Assembly (NCBI GenBank): GCA_018899995.1
Contig: JAHIHE010000004.1
Location: 1-24,990 of the forward strand
Direction: 5' to 3'
Length of the DNA: 24,990 nucleotides
Origin: Patescibacteria group bacterium
GTDB taxonomy: Bacteria; Patescibacteriota; Minisyncoccia; JAHIHE01
Positions 14,455-21,345 of the stretch are shown in pieces. The number at the start of each line of letters is the position of its first letter. Position 1 is the first letter of the stretch. A model generated the notes under the pieces. The model saw only the letters and a program-made list of their open reading frames with translations. It searched no databases and had not been told where the DNA came from. The translations under genes were made by a program, and so were the position numbers.

Positions 14455-14460
14455 CGAAGA

Positions 14461-15297
14461 ATGAAAATCAAAGAAATTAAAGTAAAATCAATTATTGTAA
14501 AATCAAATCTACCCGAGGGGGATTTTGTCATAAACCCATATATCGGATGCCAGCACGGATGTAAATATTGCTATGCGAGATTTATGAAAAGATTTACAGG
14601 CCATACGGAACCTTGGGGCTTTTTTGTTGATGTAAAAATCAACGCTTCCGATTTAATCCCGGAAGATACAAATAAATACAAAGATAAATCCATAGTAATT
14701 AGTTCCGTTACTGATCCTTATCAGCCAATTGAAAGAAAATACAAGCTCACAAGAAAAATTCTTGAAAGACTTATACCTCTCCAGCCGCATTTGAGTTTGA
14801 TGACTAAATCAGATTTAGTAATTAGAGATGTTGATTTATTTAAACAATTTAAAGATTGTCTTGTTGCGTTTTCTTTATCGGTTTTAGATGATAAAACAAG
14901 AAAAGAAATAGAACCATTATCATCTTCTGTAGATAAAAGAATAAATGCTCTAAAAAATCTTCATAAAGCTAATATCCCAACAGCCCTTTTTATTTCACCA
15001 ATCTTTCCAGAAATAACCGATTGGAAAAAAATAATCAACAAAACAAAATCTTTTGTAGGTGAATATTGGTTTGAAAACCTAAACCTTTATTCGTCTATCA
15101 AAAACGGGATTTATAGATTTTTAAGGGAAAATAAACCTGAACTTGTGGAGAAATATAAAAAAATCTATTCAAAAGATAGCAATTATTGGAATATTGAAGA
15201 AAATAACATAAACGAATTCTGTAAAAAGAATAAACTTAATTGCAGAATTTATTTTCATCATAAAACCAACCATGTTCAGCAACCCCTTAAAAATTAA
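14461..15297 (+). CDS. Radical SAM protein, SplB-like
   Basis: The 278-residue radical SAM protein has the cluster motif C30-QHG-C34-KY-C37 within NPYIGCQHGCKYCYARFM, typical of the SplB/Rv2578c-like branch. Further family features are SVTDPYQPIERKYKLTR, LMTKSDLVIRDVDLF and AFSLSVLDDKTRKEIEP. SplB repairs spore photoproduct, but most members of this wider branch have unknown substrates, and spores are not expected here. The 3' end overlaps the GHKL gene by 26 bp, suggesting translational coupling. Confidence 0.85.
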   Translation: MKIKEIKVKSIIVKSNLPEGDFVINPYIGCQHGCKYCYARFMKRFTGHTEPWGFFVDVKINASDLIPEDTNKYKDKSIVISSVTDPYQPIERKYKLTRKILERLIPLQPHLSLMTKSDLVIRDVDLFKQFKDCLVAFSLSVLDDKTRKEIEPLSSSVDKRINALKNLHKANIPTALFISPIFPEITDWKKIINKTKSFVGEYWFENLNLYSSIKNGIYRFLRENKPELVEKYKKIYSKDSNYWNIEENNINEFCKKNKLNCRIYFHHKTNHVQQPLKN

Positions 15298-16795
15298 AGT
15301 AATTGTTGACAAGAGTCATCTTTTTACCTTGGGCGAAAAAATGTATCGCGAAAGCATTGAGTTTGTGCGCGAGTTGATCAATAACGCTTACGACGCCGAC
15401 GCAACTCTGGTTTATATGACAATCAGCGATGATAAAATTACAGTGGAAGACAATGGCAGCGGCATCAATGAAAAAGGGCTGGAGCAATTTTTCACCATTG
15501 GCTCGGAAGAAAAAAGAATTAGGAATGTTTCTCCCCGCTTCGGCCGAAAAAGAATCGGGCAGTTTGGAATTGGCAAATTTTCGGCGCTTTCTATAGCGGA
15601 CCAATTCATTGTGCAGAGCGTTAGGGGTAAGTATAAATATTCAGTCGTATTTGACAGAAATGATTGGAAAAAATCCGAGAGCTGGGAATTGCCGATCAAG
15701 AAAGAAAAAACCATGCCTTTTGATAAGGAAGGCACAAAAGTGATTTTGAACAAATTAACAAAGAAAGTCAATGTGGCTGAAGTGGAAAAATATCTAAAGC
15801 AGTCCGTGCCTCTACGCGCTAGAAAATTCAGCATTTACTTAAACAACAAAAAAATAACAGCCAAAGTTATTACCGGCAAGGTTATTCCAATAAATATAAA
15901 AACAATGTATGGGTTGATTGAAGGGGAAATAGTTGTGGCGCTAAACGCTCAGGATGTTGACGAACCCGGCGTTGAATGCCGGGTTAAGCAGGTATTTATC
16001 AAGCGGGAGTTGTTTGGCCTTGAAAAAAAATATCATCAGGGGCTATCGCGGATTGCGGGGAGCGTGAACGCCGATTTTCTGCCGCTCATTTCCGCCCGCA
16101 GCGATTTTATTGTTGACAAGCCGGAGTATAAATTATTTTATCAGCTTTTGCAGACGGAATTAGACAAAGTTCTTCACGACCTAAAAAAGCAAAGCGATAC
16201 CAAAAATATTCAGAAAATTACCAAAGAGCTTCAGCAAATAATGAAGCAAATAAGAGAAGCATTAATACTTAATCCAGATTTTACGCCTCAAGGCATGGCC
16301 GTTACTCGTCTCAAGAAGGAAGGAAGAAAAAATATCGCGGCGGCCAGCGCCGATCTGACACCCGAATATCAGTCCGATTCTACCAGCAAAAAAGAACAAG
16401 AGAGTAAAAAGGCGAAAAAAGACGATGGGGAAAATAAAACCTCAGAAGCGGCGGACAAAACAGATAAAAAAGATAAATTAGAGGAAGATAAAATTAAAGT
16501 CAAGCCGCTGGTGATGAAAAAAATCAGACTGCAAAAGCTGGGTATTTCCTGCGGAATAGTCGGTCTGGGTGAAAAAGGTCCTGAAGTAATAAGCCAAGGC
16601 AATGCCGTCTATATCAATCAAGATCACCCGACTTATCAAAAATTATACAAGAAAAAAAATTCGCTTGGATTGCACTTACTGCGATTGATCACTCAAGAAG
16701 TTGTTCTAATGAAAAAACTCCGCATCACCGCCCGTGAAGCGTTTGAATGGCAAAGTAAGCTGTTAAAAGACGCGATTTGCGAAGCAAAGAAGTGA
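15272..16795 (+). CDS. GHKL (Hsp90/MORC-like) ATPase
   Basis: This 507-residue protein has a Bergerat-fold ATPase. The N box is E34-L-I-N37-N38-A-Y-D-A-D, the G1 box is D60-N-G-S-G, and the G2/lid is 92-104 (RKRIGQFGIGKFS). An S5-like transducer follows at about 200-300. A Lys/Glu-rich linker (about 365-405) joins a C-terminal helical module (about 408-507). The layout recalls prokaryotic MORC-like ATPases rather than HtpG or MutL. No nuclease or sensor partner lies next to it. It overlaps the upstream radical SAM gene by 26 bp in another frame. A later ATG would remove the start of the conserved fold, so the overlapping start is kept. Cellular role is unknown; DNA-related clamp activity is an inference. 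Confidence 0.8.
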   Translation: MFSNPLKIKVIVDKSHLFTLGEKMYRESIEFVRELINNAYDADATLVYMTISDDKITVEDNGSGINEKGLEQFFTIGSEEKRIRNVSPRFGRKRIGQFGIGKFSALSIADQFIVQSVRGKYKYSVVFDRNDWKKSESWELPIKKEKTMPFDKEGTKVILNKLTKKVNVAEVEKYLKQSVPLRARKFSIYLNNKKITAKVITGKVIPINIKTMYGLIEGEIVVALNAQDVDEPGVECRVKQVFIKRELFGLEKKYHQGLSRIAGSVNADFLPLISARSDFIVDKPEYKLFYQLLQTELDKVLHDLKKQSDTKNIQKITKELQQIMKQIREALILNPDFTPQGMAVTRLKKEGRKNIAAASADLTPEYQSDSTSKKEQESKKAKKDDGENKTSEAADKTDKKDKLEEDKIKVKPLVMKKIRLQKLGISCGIVGLGEKGPEVISQGNAVYINQDHPTYQKLYKKKNSLGLHLLRLITQEVVLMKKLRITAREAFEWQSKLLKDAICEAKK

Positions 16796-16847
16796 TTTTG
16801 CTTGGCTGTATTTGAGGTTGTGTCTTGTGTTCACTATGACGCTATGT

Positions 16848-16873
16848 GTTTTGTAATTTCAAAATTACAAAAC
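16848..16873. terminator. 12-bp hairpin after GHKL gene
   Basis: Perfect arms GTTTTGTAATTT (16848-16859) and its complement (16862-16873) with a 2-nt loop lie 50 bp after the stop. There is no strong T tract, so terminator function is only possible. Confidence 0.4.
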
Positions 16874-16882
16874 AGTTTTAAG

Positions 16883-16910
16883 TAGTATGGTAATATGTAT
16901 TATCATACTA
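16883..16910 (+). promoter_or_regulatory. TrpR-like operator, copy 3
   Basis: This is the third identical 28-bp core. No convincing gene follows on the plus strand in the 250-bp AT-rich gap (16796-17045). An ATG inside the palindrome (16887) opens a 28-codon frame ending at 16973, and coding-like sequence continues in another frame to about 17050 across a run of seven A. The target may be a decayed gene, a tiny peptide or an RNA. Confidence 0.7.
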
Positions 16911-17019
16911 TTAGCTTTTAAAATAAATAATAAGATAAATAAACTGGTTTCTGAATTTAAAAAAAGAAAGTGAAAATTTAAAAATAGATGTCTCTAAAAA
17001 TTATTTAAATAAAACTAAA

Positions 17020-17063
17020 TTAAAAAATAAAAAAAGCAGAAAGGACTAATAATGTCTTTCTGC
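17020..17063 (-). terminator. Terminator of elp3 operon
   Basis: On the minus strand, stem GCAGAAAG/CTTTCTGC (17056-17063 and 17036-17043) is followed by a long T-rich run. The stop codon of the small gene lies in the loop side. Confidence 0.8.
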
Positions 17064-17282
17064 GTGAACAACTATTTCAGGTGTAAAACTATAGAGTCCG
17101 GTAATAATTTGCTTTGTTACTTTTAACACTTTTATTGCCGTATAGTTGCCAGATTTGATAGTTAGCGAAGGAAATTCTACCACATCCCCTTCTTTAAAAA
17201 AAACACTATCTGCTTCTGTTGTTATTTTTTCCGGTAAGTTTTCATCTCTTTTTATATCTATATAAATTTTTACCAGTACCAT
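17046..17282 (-). CDS. Small beta-rich protein after elp3
   Basis: This 78-residue protein (MVLVKIYIDIKRDENLPEK, then EGDVVEFPSLTIKSGNY and LKVTKQIITGLYSF) is probably mostly beta strands. I do not recognise the family. It has a strong GGAGGTG ribosome site 5 nt before the ATG and starts 14 bp after the elp3 stop, so it is an operon-internal gene. It ends in a shared terminator. Co-transcription with elp3 suggests, but does not show, a link to translation or tRNA modification. Confidence 0.7.
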   Translation of the reverse strand: MVLVKIYIDIKRDENLPEKITTEADSVFFKEGDVVEFPSLTIKSGNYTAIKVLKVTKQIITGLYSFTPEIVVHAERHY

Positions 17283-17296
17283 TTTTTCACCTCCAT

Positions 17297-19057
17297 TTAC
17301 AAAGACTTTACCATATATTCATCTTTTAGTCCATACCCCAGTTTTCGATAATAATCGCGGACTCCCACTCCGGAGATAACCGCGATTTTTTTTATTTTAA
17401 ATTCGTCACGCGCGATTCTTTCGGCTTCGGCGATTAATTGCTTGCCAAGTCCGATATGTTGGGCTGCTGTTTTTGATTTCTTCGCAATCGGCACGGTTTG
17501 GCCATAGGTATGCACTTCGCGGATAATCGCCGCGTTTTGTAAGGCGCCAATAAAATGTTTTTTAGAAGGCTTGTCCTCCGAAGCCCGAAAGGCGAAGGAG
17601 GGGATTCGTAGGCGCAAAAGCGCGAATAATTTATCTTTTTTAGTATCCTCAAAAGATAAAAATATTTCTTTTCCGCCAGACGCATTATAATTTCGCCTAA
17701 CAATTTTCAAACTTTTCACTTTAACTTTTTGCGCCCGAGGCGCATCCGCCTTTGGCGGAAACTTTTCACTTTTAACTTCTTTGATTTCTCGGCAGCGGAT
17801 ACAGCGGCAACGCAGAACATCTTGGCGTGTTTTTTGTTCAATAATTTGCCTAAGATTGGAAATCTTGCTTCCGGCAATAATGCTTTGTGCGGGAATATCG
17901 CGCACAAGCCGCATAATTCGGACATACGGTGGAATGCCTTTTTTAATGTCAATCAAAAGGTTAAGAAGTTTTTTGTCCGAATACGGCTTGTATTTGCCCC
18001 GTTTCCACCAATTGTAAAGCTTGGAATTTTTGACCACGACAGTCGGGTAAATTTTTAAAATGTCCGGCTGAAAATCGGGATTGGCGAATATTTCCTTAAA
18101 CATTTTTTTGTCGCGGACCATTGTCGCGCCGGGCAAGTTGGGCATCAAGTGATAGTTTATTTTAAACCCGGCATCTTTCAAAAGTTTTGTCGCACAAATT
18201 GTTTGGCTGACATTATGCCCGCGCCTGTTTAGTTTCAAAACATCATCGTAAATGCTTTGTACTCCCAGCTCAACGCGCGTTCCCCCAAGTTCGCGGAGTT
18301 TAAGAATTTCTTTTTCGTTTATATAATCCGGCCGAGTTTCAACGGTTATTCCCACAATTCTATGTTTCGCTTTTTCGTTCAGCTGCTGCGCTTTTTTTAG
18401 CGTTTGTGATTTAGAATTTGGGGTTTGTCCCTCGACTCCGCTCGGGATGGTGAGCATGTCAAACCATTTGGGATTTGTGATTTGCTTGCCCGCCATAGCT
18501 TTAGCGAAGGTGGGGGCTTTGGAATTTGCGGCAAAAGTATTTGCCGATTGATAGCATCTTTTAACAAACCACAACCGGTATTTATCAGGCAATGATCCGA
18601 ATGTTCCGCCGATAATTATTAGTTCTATCTTGTCAATTGGGTGTCCGGAATTTTCCAGCGCCTGAAGCCGCATTTTTACCTGTTTATACGGGTCAAATTT
18701 GTTTAAAATGGCGCGCATCACCGCCGGCTCGTTGGAAAGATAACTTTTTGGCATTCCTTTTTCCGTGGGGCAATAAAGGCATTTTCCCGGACAGCCAAAG
18801 TCCTTTGTAAGCACAGCAACCACAACTACGCCGGATTGGGAGCGGACTTTGCGCACTTTTAGCAGATTTTCAATGCTGGCGCTCCTTTTGGTTTCACCGT
18901 TTTTTATCATTGAATAATACGCTTTGAGGAGTATAATGTTTGTAGGGATTTTTACCTTATTTTTCTTGGAAAAATTTCGCTTCAATGCAGAAAGAGCATC
19001 AGGTGTGCTGATTTTTTCTTTGATAATTTCTTTGATAATTTGGCGGTTAATAGTCAT
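17297..19057 (-). CDS. elp3: Elp3-like tRNA uridine-34 modification enzyme
   Basis: The 586-residue protein combines a radical SAM domain (C89, C93, C96 in GCPGKCLYC; GGTFGSLPDKY; ETRPDY; RVELGVQS; YHLMPNLPG) and a Cys cluster (C417, C419, C422). A C-terminal GNAT acetyltransferase domain follows (about 450-586, GLGKQLIAEAERIA and YYRKLGYG). Elp3 installs carboxymethyl-type groups on wobble uridine of tRNA using acetyl-CoA and SAM. The protein is longer than usual because four in-frame stretches look like repeat translations: 179-192, 196-218, 431-449 and 485-501. The fold motifs around them are intact. No Shine-Dalgarno site precedes the ATG. It is divergent from a Trm9-like methyltransferase. 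Confidence 0.9.
   Translation of the reverse strand: MTINRQIIKEIIKEKISTPDALSALKRNFSKKNKVKIPTNIILLKAYYSMIKNGETKRSASIENLLKVRKVRSQSGVVVVAVLTKDFGCPGKCLYCPTEKGMPKSYLSNEPAVMRAILNKFDPYKQVKMRLQALENSGHPIDKIELIIIGGTFGSLPDKYRLWFVKRCYQSANTFAANSKAPTFAKAMAGKQITNPKWFDMLTIPSGVEGQTPNSKSQTLKKAQQLNEKAKHRIVGITVETRPDYINEKEILKLRELGGTRVELGVQSIYDDVLKLNRRGHNVSQTICATKLLKDAGFKINYHLMPNLPGATMVRDKKMFKEIFANPDFQPDILKIYPTVVVKNSKLYNWWKRGKYKPYSDKKLLNLLIDIKKGIPPYVRIMRLVRDIPAQSIIAGSKISNLRQIIEQKTRQDVLRCRCIRCREIKEVKSEKFPPKADAPRAQKVKVKSLKIVRRNYNASGGKEIFLSFEDTKKDKLFALLRLRIPSFAFRASEDKPSKKHFIGALQNAAIIREVHTYGQTVPIAKKSKTAAQHIGLGKQLIAEAERIARDEFKIKKIAVISGVGVRDYYRKLGYGLKDEYMVKSL
17555..17605 (-). repeat. In-frame repeat insertion in elp3 (GNAT domain)
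   Basis: It encodes IPSFAFRASEDKPSKKH between LLRLR and FIGAL. The DNA is palindrome-rich (CCTCCGAAG...CGAAGGAGG). The SFAxRASEDKP pattern recurs in many Patescibacteria proteins as translated repeat (recalled). Confidence 0.65.
17711..17767 (-). repeat. In-frame repeat insertion in elp3 (linker)
   Basis: It encodes EKFPPKADAPRAQKVKVKS. The core has the hairpin CCGCC/GGCGG and GCGCC-type arms. It lies between the Cys cluster and the GNAT domain. Confidence 0.6.
18404..18472 (-). repeat. In-frame repeat insertion in elp3 (second)
   Basis: It encodes PKWFDMLTIPSGVEGQTPN and a few more residues; FDMLTxxSxVEGQ is a familiar translated repeat. It lies before the conserved KHRIVGITVETRPDY. Confidence 0.65.
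18482..18523 (-). repeat. In-frame repeat insertion in elp3 (first)
   Basis: It encodes SKAPTFAKAMAGKQ. The DNA contains GCCCGCCATAGCTTTAGCGA. It is separated by only a few codons from the second insertion, implying repeat nesting at one tolerant loop. Confidence 0.65.
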
Positions 19058-19115
19058 TATTGTTTGATAGCAATGTTTTAATTTTTTGTTTGTTGGATTA
19101 TTTCATTTACTATTA

Positions 19116-19254
19116 TTCTGCCTTTCTATTTTACGTCACCGGCGGTCGTCGCGCTCCTGCGGCGCGCCGCCGCCTACGCTCTCGGCAGTAAAAGTCCTTA
19201 CGGACACCAAGCTTTTACCGCCTGCGAGAGTTGCCGTAAAATATAAAGGCAGAA
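19116..19254. repeat. 139-bp fold-back element (MITE-like)
   Basis: Terminal inverted repeats of 20 bp (19116-19135 and 19235-19254) differ at one position. Inside are two further stem-loops: a GC-rich one (about 19138-19172) and one with GTAAAAG/CTTTTAC and CTCTCG/GCGAGAG arms (about 19177-19230). The whole folds as a Y or three-way junction. It lies between the divergent elp3 and methyltransferase starts. It could be a miniature transposon or a structured RNA; both strands fold. Confidence 0.75.
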
Positions 19255-19288
19255 TTTACAATTTCCGTGTTTTTAAATAAATTGCTTT

Positions 19289-20056
19289 ATGAATCTTGAA
19301 TACGCAAAATGCTTAATGGAAAAAACCAAGCGGGACTATGACGAAATTGCCGAGGAATTTTCCGCTACTCGAAAAACAATGTGGCCCGAACTTGCTGATT
19401 TAGACAAATATGTGAAAGCGGGCGATAAAGTTTTGGATATCGGATGCGGCAACGGCCGGCTTTTTGGTTATCTCTTGGAAAGAGTTAAAAACTTTTCCTA
19501 TGTCGGAATTGATGTTTCGGAAAAACTGATAGATATTGCCAAAGGTTTTACTTGGAGGTTGATCCTCCAAGAGGATGCCCAACCTCCAAGCGTTGATTTT
19601 AAAGTTTTTAACGGAATTAATATTCCGTATCCGACTAACAGTTTTGACGCAGTATTTTGTCTGGCGACTTTGCCGCATTTGCCATGCGAAGAACTGCGCC
19701 TTAAATTCCTGCAAAACATCAAAAAAGCGGTTAAGCCCGGCGGTTTGCTGATTATAACTTGCTGGAATCTTTGGCAATTTAAGTTTATATCAAATCAGAT
19801 TAAAATGATAGCCAATTTTATCACAGATAAGATTTCGGGCAAGGGCCGATACGGTTGGGGCGATTTTTACATTCCTTGGCGCAAGCGCGACGGGAAAATA
19901 ATCCACCGATATTACCATTCATTCACGCAAAAGGAGCTTAGCTCCTTATTGAAAAAATCCGGCTGGGAAATAAAGGAATTGGGTTACAAAAAGCGACATA
20001 ACGCGAAAAATTTTAATCTTTTCGCGGTGGCTTGCCCCGTATCAATTCTTAAATAA
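19289..20056 (+). CDS. Trm9-like SAM-dependent methyltransferase
   Basis: This 255-residue class I methyltransferase has motif I VLDIGCGNGRLFG (48-60), motif II VGIDVSEKLI (72-81), and FDAVFCLATLPHLP and KPGGLLIITCWN later. The N-terminal YDEIAEEFSATRKTMWPEL resembles Trm9/ALKBH8-type enzymes, which methylate the carboxymethyl group that Elp3 makes at wobble uridine. The divergent elp3 neighbour supports this role (inference). Residues 87-101 (FTWRLILQEDAQPPS) are encoded by a palindromic insertion between motif II and DFKVFNG. Confidence 0.8.
   Translation: MNLEYAKCLMEKTKRDYDEIAEEFSATRKTMWPELADLDKYVKAGDKVLDIGCGNGRLFGYLLERVKNFSYVGIDVSEKLIDIAKGFTWRLILQEDAQPPSVDFKVFNGINIPYPTNSFDAVFCLATLPHLPCEELRLKFLQNIKKAVKPGGLLIITCWNLWQFKFISNQIKMIANFITDKISGKGRYGWGDFYIPWRKRDGKIIHRYYHSFTQKELSSLLKKSGWEIKELGYKKRHNAKNFNLFAVACPVSILK
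19551..19590 (+). repeat. In-frame palindromic insertion in methyltransferase
   Basis: Outer arms CTTGGAGGTT/AACCTCCAAG (19551-19560, 19581-19590) are perfect, and an inner stem ATCCT/AGGAT lies within. It adds about 13-15 residues to the loop after motif II. Confidence 0.7.
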
Positions 20057-20262
20057 ATCTTGCCTATAGGTATTAAAAATAGCCGATAGGCGATACCGAG
20101 GGAGATAATTTTTTATTAAATAATCTTGTTTCGGAATTTGATATGGGGCGGGAAAGCCGGTGGTGGCGAGAAAGTCGTAATAAATTTGTAAAATTAACAG
20201 GCCAGAGATCGCCTTTAAACCCTTTAAAATAAAGGTTTTTTGCGTTTTTGGGGCAAGGGGGC
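20057..20262. other. Intergenic region with terminator
   Basis: No gene is supported. A hairpin with arms AACC-TTTA/TAAAGGTT (one bulged C) and T tract at 20217-20241 is a plausible terminator for the methyltransferase gene. An 8-of-9 bp stem near 20060-20090 has no T tract. Confidence 0.5.
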
Positions 20263-20290
20263 GTGACAGATTCTGTGAATATGCTATACT
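20263..20290 (+). promoter_or_regulatory. Strong promoter facing the array
   Basis: GTGACA (20263-20268), 16 bp, and extended -10 TGCTATACT (20282-20290) point into the repeat array. No promoter this good is seen before the next plus-strand ORFs, so it may drive the array, as Pc does in integrons (analogy only). Confidence 0.65.
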
Positions 20291-20330
20291 GGGGAGTTCT
20301 GAAAATGAGAAAGTAAATGCAGTTGGCGAT

Positions 20331-20475
20331 AAGCACAATTATAAAAAGAGAGGAAAGAATGTCCAGCCACGTTCATTCTTTCCCTCTTAATTCTCCAAGT
20401 TTATCTTAATTAAAAAGGTAATCTTAGAAAAGCTTTTAAGAAAAAATCTTGAAGGCCTAAATTGCACATTGAAAA
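20331..20475 (+). repeat. Array structured repeat, unit 1
   Basis: Order: GCAC block (20333), bulged hairpin 0 (20346-20361/20374-20388), CC, hairpin 1 (20397-20407/20415-20425), AG-AAAA, hairpin 2 (20432-20440/20448-20456), CTAAA, second GCACATT block (20464). There is no hairpin 3 in this copy. The next ORF follows. Confidence 0.75.
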
Positions 20476-20642
20476 ATATAAAAAACCACCCCCATTCATT
20501 TTTATTTTTTCCTTGTCGGGTTTTGGCGCAAAGAGGCTAAAAAAGTTTTGGCCTTCCCGCGCCGAGACTCGACTGGATTTTTTCAGTTTTTTAGTTGAGT
20601 TCTTGGCGAAACTGATTGTAAAAAAAATTGGAGGGAAAAAAT
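20476..20642. other. Structured 5' region of ORF 20643
   Basis: This GC-mixed stretch holds nested complementarity (GGCGC/GCGCC around GAGGC/GGCCTTC). No ORF of its own is seen. It ends in a strong ribosome site. Confidence 0.4.
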
Positions 20643-21038
20643 ATGAAAAATATCAGAAAAAGGTTTGAAAGACTGATAAGAATTTGCACCAATAATGTCG
20701 GCTGCAAATTCAGCCAGGAATATACAAGACTGGCTATGCAGTCTGAAGAAAACTTCAAGGTAGCTCTTGAAGTAAAAGAAGAGTGGAACAAGTGTCACAG
20801 GATAGACTTCAGGCTTCCAGATACGGAATGTATGAAATACGTCCTGGGATACACGTCTTCCTGGATAGCGAAGGAAGATGTTAAATTCCTTCGAATTGAA
20901 AAAAGGTGTGCACCCGATTGGGGGACGTATGAAGGCGGCGAGTATGAAGTCGCCGTCTATGAAGTAAACGGGGAAGAAAAAATGGCCACCGATTGGGACC
21001 CCGAAACTATGAGACCACTCCCGATGGGGTGCTCATAA
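20643..21038 (+). CDS. Unknown array ORF, 131 residues
   Basis: The start at 20643 follows a strong GGAGGG site 7 nt upstream. The ORF is a soluble protein with a basic N-terminus (MKNIRKRFERLIRIC), three Cys in the first half, and a C-terminal acidic part with GGEYEVAVYEVNGEE and DWDPETMRPLPMG. No known family is recognised. Composition is richer in G+C and in Trp/Asp than the core genes. It is followed 22 bp later by structured repeat unit 2, so ORF plus repeat looks like one cassette. Confidence 0.7.
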   Translation: MKNIRKRFERLIRICTNNVGCKFSQEYTRLAMQSEENFKVALEVKEEWNKCHRIDFRLPDTECMKYVLGYTSSWIAKEDVKFLRIEKRCAPDWGTYEGGEYEVAVYEVNGEEKMATDWDPETMRPLPMGCS

Positions 21039-21059
21039 AAAGTAAAAAGGTTGTCTGGC

Positions 21060-21235
21060 AAGCACTTGCCGGGCATGGGAAAGTACCTTAAATCTAAAAT
21101 CTTTCCCAATTTTTCCAAGTTTATCTTAAATGAAAGGTAAATTTAGAAAAGCTTTTAAGAAAAAACTTGAAAGCCTCAAGTCTTCAAATCGCGGAAACGC
21201 GAAGAGAAGCATGCACATTGATAAAAAGGAAAGGT
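21060..21235 (+). repeat. Array structured repeat, unit 2
   Basis: GCACTT block (21062), hairpin 0 (21076-21083/21101-21108), hairpin 1 (21117-21127/21134-21144), AG-AAAA, hairpin 2 (21151-21159/21166-21174), hairpin 3 with GAAA tetraloop (CGCG/CGCG, 21190-21201), GCACATT block (21213). The tail AAAAAGGAAAGGTTA is complementary to TAACCTTTCCTTTTT at about 22034-22049, beyond the next ORF. Confidence 0.75.
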
Positions 21236-21250
21236 TATTAAAGGGTTTAT

Positions 21251-21300
21251 CTTCGGGGTAATTTTGGTCGCTAATTTTAACGGCCAGAATTACCCTGAAG
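21251..21300 (+). promoter_or_regulatory. 19-bp hairpin in 5' region of ORF 21346
   Basis: Arms 21251-21269/21282-21300 pair at all 19 positions if G-U is allowed (three wobbles). The wobbles favour folding as RNA from the plus strand. It lies 45 nt before the ATG. Confidence 0.6.
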
Positions 21301-21345
21301 ATCGCCAAAAGTTTTGGTTGAATTGGAGGGGATGGAGGAAAAGAT

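Noticed and set aside
14416..14460. TTG start for the SplB-like gene
   Set aside because: The extra 15 residues overlap the promoter and are not part of the family; ATG 14461 is better placed.
20318..20407. 28-codon ORF over unit 1 (MQLAISTIIK...)
   Set aside because: It runs through hairpins 0 and 1 of a repeat found without this frame elsewhere; no ribosome site.
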